DNA from: Ecdyonurus torrentis
Lineage: Eukaryota; Arthropoda; Insecta; Ephemeroptera; Heptageniidae
Length of the DNA stretch: 64,000 bases
Direction of reading: 5' to 3'
NCBI GenBank assembly: GCA_949318235.1
Contig: OX439128.1
Location: 43,427,476 to 43,491,475 of the forward strand
The position numbers and the translations under genes were made by a program. The notes under the pieces were generated by a model. It worked only from the letters and a program-made list of their open reading frames with translations, searched no databases and was not told the DNA's origin. Shown piece by piece: positions 39,060 to 51,439 of the stretch. Every line of letters starts with the position of its first letter. Position 1 is the first letter of the stretch.

Positions 39060-41640
39060 CCCGATGGCATTCTCTTTTTAATATTATAAAAACAAACTAT
39101 TAGACTTGTGCGTTCTTGTTATTCTTATTCTTATTAGAGAAAGAAAGGGAAGGAATATGTGTATGCCTGTATGGTGTATGAGGTAATTTCTTAAGTCATA
39201 TACGCACTTTTTAGCGGGGCAAGGTTATATTTTTTAGTAACGATCTTTACATTGCTTCTACGGTGTCATGGTATCATGATTAAAGATAACACACTGAATT
39301 AAGTATTTTTATTTTGAAGAAGAACGTGGTCACATGGAGTAATATTCCCATTTTATGCATTTGATAACAGGAAAACTTATAATATACTACTTGTACTTGT
39401 AGATACAGATTTCATGCAATCAAAATTATTTTATAATGAACATGTTGTACAGTGTCACATGACTAAAAGAAGAACAGCATATTTTAATATGTATAAAATT
39501 TAATAAAATAACTATACATGGATTTGACTTCCTCATTTGCTCTTTTTTTTTCTCTCTTTGTTATTTTTTCTCTTATTTTATTTGATTTTTTTTATTTCGT
39601 TATTGTTTTTATAATTTTGAAACTTCCTTATTATTATTATTATTTTTTTTTTACAAATACCTTTTGAAGCAAGAAATAAACAAAAGTTGCTAAAAAAATG
39701 TAAAAACAATTGATTTTTTTCCCCAGCAACTATGTAATACTTCTTCTCAATCATAAACAAACGTCAGATATATCACGCAATTATTTTATTTTGGAGTAGG
39801 GGTTGCAATTATTTTATTATGTTTTATTACATAATATTAATTTCTCTTCATGAAGTTTGCTGACGTAGGTTTAATATTATGAAAAACTGATTAATAGTTC
39901 AATGTCTTTTCCAATGAATGTTTTTTTTTATACTTGTTTCTCTAACCTCCATTTCAACACGTCTAAACTTGCATATATATATATATATATATATATTCAG
40001 AGATTGTAAATAAACAAAACAAAAGAACCAAAAAATTTTCTGTTTATATAGTAAATAGTTATGTATTTTTTTATTAATACTACAGCTTATAGTTTTTAAT
40101 TTTTACTATAAAATTGTAAAGTTTCTATTCGTTTAGGTTGATATTGGCAATTTAGATTTTTTATCTTTGCCTTAATTATAACCACCTGCATTTAAGTCCT
40201 ATTAAAGTTGGATGTTAATTCAATAAAATTGGTTTATAATGGTTTTACTTATCGATAAGCAGGCTAGAAATAAAATTAAAGCATATATACAGGTAAAATT
40301 CAGCTCTAGAAAAATTATTATCATGTTTTGAATGTAAATTTCAATGTATGGTACATACTGTATACATAATATTATTTCAACCTAATATGTTAATTATATT
40401 ATAATAATGAAGTAACTTAATAGTACAATTTTTTTAAGTTTCATACAGTTTTCTTACTACTATATGACGATGAAAAAAAAAAGTTGCAAAACTGAAGAAT
40501 TTCTCGTACACTTTTTAAATTAATGTTAATTATTGTTATTTTAGTTTTTATCTGATACCACAATTAAAAATAGCATGATCTGACATCAGAGCAGCAATCA
40601 GCGAAATTCATATAGAACAGAGAATAATAACTGCATAAATTTATGTTGATATCAAAAAGTATAGATTTTTTAATTTGTTTATAATTTCTATTCAAATAAT
40701 CTTACAACTTTTTATTATTTAGATTCTTTATGATCATTTTAGTAGCGTATCTGAGATATGGACATTGAAGTTTCCATATAAATGCATTGTACTATTTTTT
40801 ATAGCAACAGAGTAAAATTTTAGACTTGAAAGACTGTGTACAGTACTACAGTACAAATTTACTTCAACGGAAACCATTACATATAGCAATGAACCTATAC
40901 AGTACTAGAATTTATTCTTCTTCTAAAAACGTAGATTTTTACCTATATCGTGTTTTAATATTAAATTTTCATTGTTGCTTCCTATACATTGATATATTTA
41001 ATTGTAATACGGGATGAGAATGTACTTGGCAAACTGGTTACAAATAAATACATCCCCACTAAAATTTAAGATTCCATCGTTAATCTCCAAAACATTGTAA
41101 AATATAATTGTCATAAAAAGTTTACTTTTCAAACTAACTTCTTACTTTCATATGGCCTGTGCATACAATGAGCTAAAAAAATTACATGAAAAATTCCATG
41201 CTTTTTAAATTTAATAGAGATGCACTCTAAAGATTTGCACATTAACATTAGAGCATCGTGTAAATAGGCCATGTTAAACAGCCGCAGCTTTGCATAGAAA
41301 TTGAAACGCAAATATTGTAAATGGCCATGCAGTATTATATTTAATATTTTTGAGTAATTATACTATATAAATACGCTACATATATATGAAAAATTTAGTG
41401 TCTTGTCCTTATTTCATTAATTTTTAAACTTTTAGTCAGAAAATAGTACGTCATTTCTATATATGTCATTATTGCTATACTGTATTTAATGAAAATGCAT
41501 TATAACTATAATCTATTTTTACTATTATTTTATGCATTTACTCAATTTACTGACTTTTGTAATTGGTATCGTTGTAATTTTAAAGTAATTATAGAATTGA
41601 CAAAAAAAAAATGTAAAGGTATAAGTCTGGTATATAGGTA
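39060..41640. other. Intergenic DNA between tandem copies 1 and 2
   Basis: No exon is supported. The first about 120 bp continue the upstream flank shared by all three copies. From about 39780 the next tandem unit begins, sharing TGACGTAGG-containing sequence with 36.18 and 44.04 kb. A GGCCTGTTCACA-type MITE relic lies at about 41152-41330. Confidence 0.6.
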
Positions 41641-42011
41641 AAACTTCAATTACAGATATTAAGTTATTAAAATAATTGTTTTATTATTCATTAATAAATA
41701 TTTACAAATATACATAAAACAAAGGAATACAATACAAATTTTACAATAAGTATTTAATACAAAGTGGTATTCATCATATCAGTTCTCACAAGCATACTGT
41801 TGAAATGTGTTACATAATGGCATTCTGAAACATAGAAGAAAAAATAATCAAATTGATGAAAATGTTTTTATATTTTTCACTCTCTTTAGTTCCAGAGGGA
41901 TTAAATTGTGGTAAATCAAGTTTTAAATCAACTTAAAGTTTCATGAATCATAATTACTATGGCATGAAGTTATTGAAATAATCGAGACTTAAAGGACATT
42001 CACCTCATCGA

Positions 42012-42864
42012 TTATCCGTAGTGAGGTGGACGGTAACCGCCGGGTCTGTGATGATTATGTCCACCCCCTGGGTAATATCCACCTCCCCCGTGGTGGTGAT
42101 GGCCTCCTCCTCCTCCGTAGTGTCCTCCTCCTCCGTAGTGTCCACCTCCTCCATGTCCCCCATGTCCTCCGTATCCTCCATGTCCAAACTGTGGAGCTCT
42201 TCCTTGTTTTACTGTTTCAATCAAATATAAGATCAATTAGTAAACGTCAGATAAAAAAGGGTTGCTTACTTTTATATGCATTGTTTTTTTAATGATTTTA
42301 GAAAAATTGGTGCAAGTATTTTAAACCCATGATTGTAAGTATTTAGAGTAAAAACCTTATTATATAATATTGCTGAGTGTCTTCTTCAAAACATTGTCAA
42401 AAAATTGAATTATATCAAATTTTGTCATGAATTATGTAATTATAGTTCACATGCATACATGATTTTAACATATAACTTTGAAATACAATTAAAAAGATTG
42501 CAGAGGCTGACATTTATTGTGAACATTCCATCACACTATAATAATCTTTATTCTATCACGTATTTTATAATATTATACTATAGCAAGAGAGCTATATAGG
42601 TATAACAACAAGAATTATAGTCATTTCATGTTAAATACTAACAATAAGTCCAAGTTTCCCAAATATAGAATTACTATCATTGCTATTAGCCAAGGCGTCC
42701 GATAAAGAAGTTTTATTGACGATTCCTTGATTACACTTTTCTACGGTATAAAAAAATGTAACTATTAGAAAATCTTTTTCAATTTCCATGTACTCACCAT
42801 CAGCAGGAAAAGCTGAAGCCATGATCACGAGGGCGAGCAGAAGTAAACAGACGAGAGTCCTCAT
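42012..42864 (-). CDS. Secreted Gly/His-rich peptide precursor, 88 aa (tandem copy 2)
   Basis: Exon 1 (42864-42798) encodes MRTLVCLLLLALVIMASAF with PAD at its end; exon 2 (42211-42012) is joined by a phase-1 intron. The propiece VKQGRAPQFG is followed by GHGGYGGHGGHGGGG, two GGGGHY units, an HHHH cluster, one GGGGYYPGGG block and the end RPGGYRPPHYG. Compared with copies 1 and 3 it has lost one YYPGG block, gained Gly-His-Gly repeats and changed one His cluster to HNHH. A GTGAAT donor lies eight bases after the stop (42003), and an untranslated exon starts at 41824 with AATAAA at 41685-41680. The role is presumably the same as its paralogues. Confidence 0.92.
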
Positions 42865-42924
42865 GTTGGTTTGATATTTGTCAAGTTGTGGTAGATACTG
42901 ACTAAGGACCAAACATCACACACA

Positions 42925-42997
42925 TTTATACGTGTACGCAAACCGGTCAAAATCTCTATATTGTACGTCATAATAATACTGCTCGAAGTTCTATTGG
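42925..42997 (-). promoter_or_regulatory. Promoter module (42-kb gene)
   Basis: TATAAA on the minus strand (42930-42925), AAACCGGT (42940-42947), ACGTCAT (42965-42971) and inverted CCAAT (42993-42997). Confidence 0.7.
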
Positions 42998-43362
42998 CCT
43001 TTCCCAACGGCATTCTCTTTTTAATATTTTTATAAAAAAAAAATTAATAAAAAAAAAAAAAATACTAGCCTTACGCGCCCTTGTTATTATTTTTATTATA
43101 GAGAAAGAAAGGGAAGGGATACTTGTAATGAATTAATTTCTCAAGTCATACGCACCTTTCAGCGGGGCAAGATTATAATGTTTATGTTAAGATCATTACG
43201 ATATGCATACAGCTAATTGCAAGTTTCAAATCATGATATTTAACGATAATAACTTTTGATTGCAAAACATTGTGATTCTTTTGATAGAGTTTGTATGGAA
43301 TCACATTTATTATTACATTTTTAAAATATTGCAACGTTTATAATATTTAAAAGTAATGAAAA

Positions 43363-43680
43363 AATGAATGAATGAATGAATGAATGAATGAATGAATGAA
43401 TGAATGAATGAATGAATGAATGAATGAATGAATGAATGAATGAATGAATGAATGAATGAATGAATGAATGAATGAATGAATGAATGAATGAATGAATGAA
43501 TGAATGAATGAATGAATGAATGAATGAATGAATGAATGAATGAATGAATGAATGAATGAATGAATGAATGAATGAATGAATGAATGAATGAATGAATGAA
43601 TGAATGAATGAATGAATGAATGAATGAATGAATGAATGAATGAATGAATGAATGAATGAATGAATGAATGAATGAATGAA
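43363..43680. repeat. (AATG)n microsatellite, about 79 units
   Basis: A pure 4-bp repeat of 318 bp lies between tandem copies 2 and 3. It creates an artefactual open frame of repeating Ser-Phe-Ile-His on the minus strand. Confidence 0.98.
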
Positions 43681-46150
43681 TATTATAAGTTTGTATTTGA
43701 CTTGCCTTTCTAGCCTACTCATGTTTTTGTTTTCTCTTAATTTTTTTTATACATATTTAGTTCATTTATTATTATTTAAAATTTTATTACATTTATTATA
43801 ATTATTTTTATTTTTTTCCAATTTTACAGCTCCATTACTATATTTTTTAAGTGAAGTAAGCTAACTTAAGTGGCTTTTAGGAACTCATGTTTTTTTTTCT
43901 ATAAGAAAATGCAAAACTTATCTTCAAAAATGATTGCAAAGAAGTATGTATATTTTAATTCAAAATTATTATTATTTGTGACACAGGTTATGCATTTACA
44001 TTTTCATAAATCATAAACAAAGTCAGATTTACTACGCAATTGGAGTAAGAGGCTTATAATTATTTTATTACATAATATTAATTTATCATAATGAAGTTTG
44101 CTGACGTAGGTTAAAAATTATAGTAAATAAATTGAAAGTTCAATGTCTTATTAAATGAATGTTGTTATTTCTTGTTTCTCTAACCTCCCCGTTTCAACAC
44201 ATCATGTATACTCACATTACTCACACACTCACACATCTAAATCGTAAATAAAGAGAATATCAATAATTAAATTTTTTTTCCGTTTATAATGATTTTTCTT
44301 TTTAATGTTTAGCACAAATAATTAATCAGCGTTCTAAAAATAAATATGAAAAATTCGATGCGTTTTAGTTTTGGCGCATTATATTATTATTTGATTTTTT
44401 AGCTCCACACTTGATGATGGGGGGGGGGGGGGGGACTAACGCGTACACCGGGCTCATACTGAAGCAAAGATGCATGCACCCTGTCACCACCCATAAAATT
44501 GTAACTATTTTACTATAGAAGGCAAGTTGATGGCTGTTATTGCCTTGATTGCCTCAATCAGGGTGACGTCCTCTCCTGGGCACAGTGGACACTTTTCCGC
44601 GAGCTCACTAGAGCCGGATGCCTATTGTTACCATTGTTAACTTACAAAAATAGAGCATATTTATTATTATTACATATGTATTATGTTCAAGAGAAATTAT
44701 TAGCTGATCACATAATATAAGAATTAAAATTAAGAACACACCATGCTGGGTATCCATTCAGATATAAAACTAATTAAATTACTGTGGCTATACAATAGCT
44801 TATAATTAGTTTATAATTGTTGTTTTTATATTAATTTATTATTATTAGGTTTCTTTTCTTTATATCATTTTAGCACCTCTTATCTGAGATAAGTGCATTT
44901 AAAATTCCCTTAAGGCAATGAAGTAACATTTTAGACTTGAAATATTTGCGTGAGTATATGAATGTCAGATCAATGAAAACGGTTGCATACAAAAATAAAC
45001 CCCTGTATTAACAATAATATATATATTTACAAGTAAAATAATATTCTGCTTTTATAAACAAAGAGCTTTTTAATTTTAATAATAATAATATAGTAACTTT
45101 ATTAAGGCGTTGTGAGGGCTTTACTACCCTATTTAGTACGATTTCAAGTTTTTATTATTGTAGTCTAAATTTATATTTAATTTTTATACATAGTAGATAT
45201 TGAGGCTTTTGGTGTAATATAATTTTACCGAAAATACTGAATCTCTTTCAAACTTGTAAGTATTCAAACTCATTTCTTACTTTCATATGGCCTGTTCACA
45301 TAATAATATAAATATATACAGTAAAATAAATTTGAATGCTTGCAAATTTCATATATGCTTTTTAATGTGGATTGTATGCTTTCAAATGTTTAGCATAATG
45401 CATAGGAAATATTGCAGCGTGTGAATAGGTCATTTTGAACACTCATTGCATAAATATTGAAAAGCAGGTACGCAGTATTGTACAAAAGTATTTTATATTT
45501 TTGAGTCTAAATATGTTAAAATATGCTAAATATACGAAAAATTTAGTTCCTTTTCCTTCTAATTTATTTTCATTCTTGTAGATAGAAAACAATTTACGCT
45601 ATTTCTATATATATATGTCATTATTGCTACGTTATTTAATGAAAATGCATTGCTCAATTTTATTTCTACTATTATTTAAAACCATAGACCACATAAAAAC
45701 AATATGTGCTTTTTCATGAACAAACACAAAATGGGATCTTCAAAACCGATGACAATTTTTACCAGAATGTTAATGTAACCCCACGAGAGAGCGTGAAAAA
45801 ACTGTAAAGTATGCAATTAGCGTAAAAATTCATGTTTATGACGTCAGAAACAGGCAAAAATTAGTATGAAAATGTTGTGCGGGTTGCATAAATTGAATAT
45901 TCTGATCACTACTACGGGGCTATTGTTGGGTTTTGAGACAAACTATTGTTATTTATGTAAATCTCATCAAGTGTTTTGTGATATAAATGCTTATGTTTTT
46001 CTCTGGTCTATTCCTTTAATGAATTTTACTATACATTTTATATAATATATTATATCATTGTAATTTTAAATTATGTTACAATACTTGACAAATATTATAT
46101 GTAAAGGTCACTAAAAGGTAAACTTCAATTATAGATAATATGTTATTAAA
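43681..46150. other. Intergenic DNA with repeats between tandem copies 2 and 3
   Basis: It holds a G-run (about 44420-44434) followed by a second copy of the 12.8-kb SINE-like repeat (to about 44635), a GGCCTGTTCACA MITE relic (about 45290-45440) and a unit-specific MITE (about 45683-46013). The third tandem unit starts near 44040. No gene is supported. Confidence 0.6.
45683..46013. mobile_element. MITE present only in tandem unit 3
   Basis: Termini ATAGACCACATAAAAACA and, inverted, ATAGACCAGAGAAAAACA bracket about 330 bp. The corresponding places in units 1 and 2 lack the insertion, with flanking sequence continuous from the ATGCATT-like region into the TATAATATT region. Confidence 0.55.
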
Positions 46151-46487
46151 ATTATTATTTTATTATTCATTAATAAATATATACAAATATACAAAACAAA
46201 GGAATACAATACAAATTTTACAATAGGTATTTAATACAAAGTGGTATTCATCATATCAGTTCTCACAAGCAATACTGTGGAAATGTGTTGCATGGAAATC
46301 TGAAACATAGAAGAAGAAAAAATCTAATTAATAAACATGTTTATAGTTTTCACTCTCTTTAGTTCCAGATGGATTAAATCAAGTTTTGAATCAAGTTAAG
46401 TTCATGAATCATAATTACTATGACAAGTAAGTTACACGTGAAGTTATTGAAATAATCTAGACTTATAGAGGACATTCACCTCATCGA

Positions 46488-47392
46488 TTATCCGTAGTGA
46501 GGTGGACGGTAACCGCCGGGTCTGTGATGATGATGTCCACCCCCTGGGTAATATCCACCTCCCCCGTGGTGGTGATGGCCTCCTCCTCCGTAGTGTCCAC
46601 CTCCTCCGTAGTGTCCACCCCCTGGGTAATATCCACCTCCACCGTGATGATGTCCACCATGTCCAAACTGCGGAGAGCGTCCTTGTTTTACTGTTCAAAC
46701 AAATAAATATAAAATTAATTAGTAAATTTCAGTCATGGTAGATCAAAACTATTTTTATATAATGCTTCGTTTTTAACGTTTTTTTTTAACTTTGCTTTTA
46801 ACTAGATCTTAACAAAACTCATAATATTATGGTAAAATATTTTTTAAAAAACTTCTTTATTTTAACTCCGTTTTTATTTCCTTCTTCTTCAAAATACTGT
46901 TAAAGAAATATAGAAAAATATTTGTATTTAAAAATTTCACATGAATTGTATTATTTATTTTATTTTTTAGCACAATTATGTGCTAAAATTACATTGAATA
47001 AAACTGCAAATGAAAAAAATAATAGCAATAAAAAAAATTAAAAAAAAAAAAAAAAAAACTATTACACCGGACTAAAACAATCGTGATTTGAATTACGCAG
47101 TTCAAAAAATTACAATAAAAGTTACAAATATATAAGTATCATCTTTTAGTTTACGAAACATATTCTGTGTAATTTAGATACTTTAACTTTCATACAAGCC
47201 AAGGCATGCTATATAAAGAAGTATTGTTTGGATACCTTGCCTCAACTATTACAATTTTCTATATGAAACAAATATGTATAGAATTTGGTCGAAAATGCTT
47301 CTTCAATTTGCATAATTGTACTCACCATCAGCAGGAAAAGCTGAAGCAATGACCACGAGGGCGAGCAGAAATAAACAGACGAGAGTCCTCAT
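46488..47392 (-). CDS. Secreted Gly/His-rich peptide precursor, 89 aa (tandem copy 3)
   Basis: Exon 1 (47392-47326) encodes MRTLVCLFLLALVVIASAF and ends PAD. Exon 2 (46690-46488), after a phase-1 intron, encodes a 67-residue part identical to copy 1: VKQGRSPQFG, Gly-Gly-His-Tyr units, two YYPGGG blocks with HHHH clusters and the RPPHYG end. Its nucleotide sequence differs from copy 1 at two third-codon positions only, while intron 1 has clearly diverged; recent gene conversion or strong purifying selection could explain this. The 3' UTR intron starts at 46479 and the untranslated exon at 46299, with AATAAA at 46163-46158. It is predicted to be secreted, cleaved at KQGR and possibly amidated. 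Confidence 0.92.
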
Positions 47393-47452
47393 GTTGGTTT
47401 GATATTTGTCAAGTTGTGGTAGATACTGACTAAGGACCAAACATCGCACGCA

Positions 47453-47524
47453 TTTATACGTGTACGCAAACTGGTCAAAATCTCTATAATTTACGTCATA
47501 ATATGCTGCGCGAAGTTTTATTGG
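47453..47524 (-). promoter_or_regulatory. Promoter module (46-kb gene) with variant Grainyhead-like site
   Basis: TATAAA on the minus strand (47458-47453), AAACTGGT (47468-47475, one change from AAACCGGT), ACGTCAT (47493-47499) and inverted CCAAT (47520-47524). Confidence 0.65.
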
Positions 47525-47539
47525 CCTTTCCCAACGGGC

Positions 47540-48477
47540 ATTCTCTTTTTAATATTATAAAAAAAATATATAATAATTATTTCTTATTAGAGAAAGAAGG
47601 AGAAGAGGGGTGTTTGGTGTTTGGTGTGTGGTGTGTGTGTTTGTGTGAGTGTGGTAATGTCTCAAGTCATACGCACCTTTCAGAGGTACAAAATTGTAAT
47701 TTTTAAGTAACGCGATACTGTAAGGTAATTCATAATTACATACATTAAACTTACTGGTGTCATATTTAAATTAATATAGAAATATAACTTGTTTGAAAGT
47801 CTAATTAGGCATAGGAATAGTAGTAATGAAATACATTTTATTATAAGAAATAAATAAGAAACTTTATTGACCCAGGTAGTTTATAGTAACAAATATAGTT
47901 GCAACAAGCGTTATAGTCCAATCATTATTTACAATAATAAACAAAAAATATATATGAAATTGAAAATAATATTTAATTAGTGATTATCAGTATTATCTAA
48001 ATACAGATCAAACAAAAATATTATTTAAATTAGTTTAATGTTCCTTAATTAATACTGTATGCATATTTTAATACTATAATGCATATAATTGTGTTTTTAT
48101 TTATATAGTGAACTCGCGATTTTGTGAAATAACAAAAGGAAATGATCATTTCACAAAATTTAATGCTTCGAAAAATAAGTTTAATATAAGAGTATAAGCT
48201 TAAAATTGTATTGTAAACCTTTTTGATGCTATTTGAATGGTAGAGGGGAATTGTTAATTCAGCAAAGTCGAGCATATCGATCTTTATTGTATCATGAGCA
48301 AAGTAATAAAAGAAACCACTGAGTAGTATTTTTTTATATATATAAATTTATAGCTCCATTACTATTATTACAAATACTTTTTAAAAAAATTAGAAATAAG
48401 AGCGGCCTAAACAATAAAGGAAGCGCATATTATTATATAACTGCCCTACCTCAAAAATTGATATATTGGCAGGGTTT

Positions 48478-48521
<44 letters not shown>

Positions 48522-49560
48522 AATATTATATATTGGCTTTGGCACTTCTGGCCAAGGTTTCTGTAATATGGCTGAAAAAGATCTGTATGCATTCTAATAA
48601 ATTTTATTTATTATTATCTATATTTATTTATTTATTAAATTTATTATCATAATTTTTTTAAACTTCTCTTTCAAAAGTATTGCAGTAACTTATTATAGTA
48701 TTTAGTAGCTTTTGTAGCGTTATTTTAGTACATTATATAATTAAGAGAGAAAAAGGTTTTGTTTTGACACAATAATTATTATAAGTTTGTATGTAATCAA
48801 AAATTTCATTGATGTTTTCTGTTGGGGTTAGGTGTAAGAGTGGGCCAGATATTTAGTCAGGCTTAAACCTCGCACTTTCAAAAATTGTACATTTTTTTCT
48901 TTTATGCTTTTTTTGAATTAAGATGATTATTTATTTATTGATTTAGTAATTGATATAATATGCAAGGTAAATTAACAAAGAGATACGTCTTAGATGTTAT
49001 ATAATGATTTAATTGTATTTATTGTATACTCTGATCGCTTGTTTCTTGAATATTATTTAATGGTACTACACTTTGCTTAAATCAAAACATAACATACCGC
49101 CAGCAGCAAATAATACAGCCGCTTAAAATGTAATGGTTTGAAACTACAAGAGCTGCATGTGCTTATTTGTTACTCTTGGACACGATTATCATGATTTGTT
49201 TTACTATTTATTTGTGTAAGTGCAAATTATGTACTTTCTAGGTACAAAAAAAAAAATGCACTTACTATTATTATTCTCATCTTTTTTTCTTTAAGTTTCC
49301 CTCAGACTTTAGTTTTCTTTCTGCATTATATAAATTCATAACATATTTACATTATTCGTTTCAAAAACACGATTTCCCCGAATTCATAAATGTTATGTAT
49401 AAAAGCAAAACATAATAAGTATGACTATGTATTTTATCACTCTCATTTATAAATTTACATAGAGTAAGTTATATATTTTAATTAAACAATACGACTTAGA
49501 CGTGCGTATTTGTTAAAGGAGTGAATGTAAAGTAAAAATAGATTTTTTTTACATAAAAAA
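47540..49560. other. Intergenic DNA between the Gly/His and His-rich subclusters
   Basis: AT-rich with a long T-run (about 48487-48519) and a short interspersed repeat at about 48820-48950 that also occurs at about 31600-31750 and, inverted, at about 20050-20150. No gene is supported. Confidence 0.6.
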
Positions 49561-50092
49561 GTAGAAATATTTATTGATAAGTGCCATGACAAATGTACAG
49601 TGCATGATATGAAGCTCTATTCCGTGTAAACACTGGTCCCCAGATCTTCTGTGATGTTGTAGAATTTATCTAAAACAAAAAATTACTTTAAAAGCCATTG
49701 CATGTAATTAATTTTGGGATTAACATGCTTCTTACAAGATTTTAGTTGGTATATTAACATTAGAAAGGAAATTCATGTTCAACACTTTAATATTTATTTG
49801 GAAAATTATAATTAAGTATGAAAAAGAATAATGGTGACCTATATTATTCACCTAAAGGTGTTTGAACTGTTGTCCATTCATTTACATAATATAGAAAACA
49901 GTAATAATTATTATTTTTATAATTAAGCTTTTATAGTTCTTAAAGGCATGAAATGGGAAAAATACTTACTCAGATATTTTGATTAAAATGTTTAAGTGTA
50001 AATTATAGAAAAGTTGATTTGTTATGTTTTGAATTATAAATAATTGTTATATAAGTTTTACAAAAATATTTTTAAAAAATTCAAGTTTGAAT

Positions 50093-50561
50093 GAGGAAGA
50101 CTAATGATTTTTGGGACAGTATTTGAGCACATTTTTAGAAAGAGCATAATTAGTAGATTCTATTGACATCAATATTTACCTTTATTACTTAAATTTCAGC
50201 GATTAATTAATGATTTAAAAGTGGCGGCCACGCCCCCAAGAAGCCTGTGCCGTTAGTCATTTGTTTGAATTTGCAGCGGAGTCTGATGTTCTTCTGCAAA
50301 TTTGGATACGAGATTTTAAATTTTACGCGAATTTTTAAATTCTCGTATCCAAATTTGCAGAAGAAGATCAGACTCCGCTGCAAATTCAAACAAATGACTA
50401 ACGGCACAGGCTTCTTGTGGGCGGGGCTGCCACTTTTAAATCAATAATTAATCGCTGAAATTTAAGTAATAAAGGTAAATATTGATGTCAATAGAATCTA
50501 CTAGTTATGCTCTTTCTAAAAATGTGCTCAAATGCTGTCCCAAAAATCATTAGTCTTCCTC
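50093..50561. mobile_element. 469-bp foldback element with near-perfect 230-bp arms
   Basis: GAGGAAGACTAATG begins the left arm and its inverse ends the right; the two arms match almost base for base to a short centre near 50327. AT flanks each side (50091-50092 and 50562-50563). The paralogous introns at 53.2 and 58.2 kb lack it and read TTGAATTG or similar, giving the empty site. It sits in the 3' UTR intron of the 51-kb gene. ORFs here are shadows of the symmetry. Confidence 0.85.
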
Positions 50562-50611
50562 ATTGCAGTAAAAATTCTTCATAAAATGCAAACGAAGAAA
50601 TTTTTACCTGT

Positions 50612-51328
50612 TTAACCGAAGTGAGGTGGGCGGTGGTGGTGGTGGTGGTGATGCGGGTAATATCCACCATGATGATGATGATGATGATGATGGGGGTAAT
50701 ATCCTCCGTGGTGGTGATGATGATGACCGGGGTAGTAGCCTCCATGAGCAGCAGCGCGAGCTTGCCTTACTGCTTCATCTGCACAAGTAAAATATATATA
50801 TTATACTAATTATTATATAAAAATAAAAAAAATCAATTTTATATTACATGGACGAAAAACCATGGTAAAAACAATTATGGTCAGTGTAGTTTCATTACAT
50901 TAAACTGCACTGACAATTTGAAATCTCCTCACAATTAGATTATAATTAAGCAACGCTGTTAATTTTAATTGTCTTTAAAAAAACACAAACAGTTAATAGC
51001 CCACTTATTTTGTAAAGTATCTTATCGACATTCTTTGCAATATACATAAAATGCAAACGAGAGCACCTTAAAACTTGTGAATACAAAATATTCTTAAACA
51101 CTAGAAAAACAAACAAGTAATGCACCATACTTGTTGTGAAGAAAAATTAAATGATTGGAAACATTATAGCATGGGAGTATAAACACAGTAATTAAAAATT
51201 TTACTTCAAATATGTTTTATAAAAAGTTCAATGTTCAATTTTTTTGGAAATAGAAACTTACCCTCAGCGGGAAAGGCTGCAGCAAGAACCACGAGGGCTA
51301 GAAGAAATAAGCAGACGAGAGACTTCAT
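50612..51328 (-). CDS. Secreted poly-histidine peptide precursor, 77 aa (His-rich copy 1)
   Basis: Exon 1 (51328-51262) encodes MKSLVCLFLLALVVLAAAF and ends PAE. Exon 2 (50778-50612), after a phase-1 intron, starts DEAVRQARAAAHGGYYP, with RQAR a furin-type site. The mature part alternates GGYYP with pure His runs of 6, 8 and 7 residues and ends RPPHFG. His makes up 23 of the 55 exon-2 residues. A zinc- or copper-binding role, as in other His-rich secreted peptides, is a reasonable inference but not shown. The terminal Gly allows amidation. The 8-His run is all CAT codons, so repeat slippage has probably lengthened it; the others mix CAT and CAC. TAA is followed by ACAG and GTAAAA (50607), leading to an untranslated exon at 49669 (AATAAA 49575-49570). 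Confidence 0.92.
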
Positions 51329-51379
51329 GTCGGTAAACTTGCAGGTGTCGGTACTGACTTTGGGCTAGCCCTGTACGCA

Positions 51380-51437
51380 TTTTATAGTCGTCCTCAAACC
51401 GGTTGAACTCCCAGAAAATATTTCGCATAAACGTCAT
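51380..51437 (-). promoter_or_regulatory. Promoter module (51-kb gene)
   Basis: TATAAAA on the minus strand (51386-51380), AAACCGGTT (51396-51404) and ACGTCAT (51431-51437). The 35-bp Grainyhead-to-ACGTCAT start spacing is shared with the 54- and 58-kb copies. Confidence 0.7.
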
Positions 51438-51439
51438 TT

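Noticed and set aside
43363..43680. CRISPR-like array
   Set aside because: The repeat is a 4-bp microsatellite with no spacers, and the genome is eukaryotic.
43321..43722. 133-codon ORF of repeating Ser-Phe-Ile-His
   Set aside because: It is the translation of a pure (AATG)n microsatellite.
50207..50447. Two 66-codon ORFs on opposite strands with nearly the same protein
   Set aside because: The likeness is caused by the perfect palindrome of the 50-kb foldback element.
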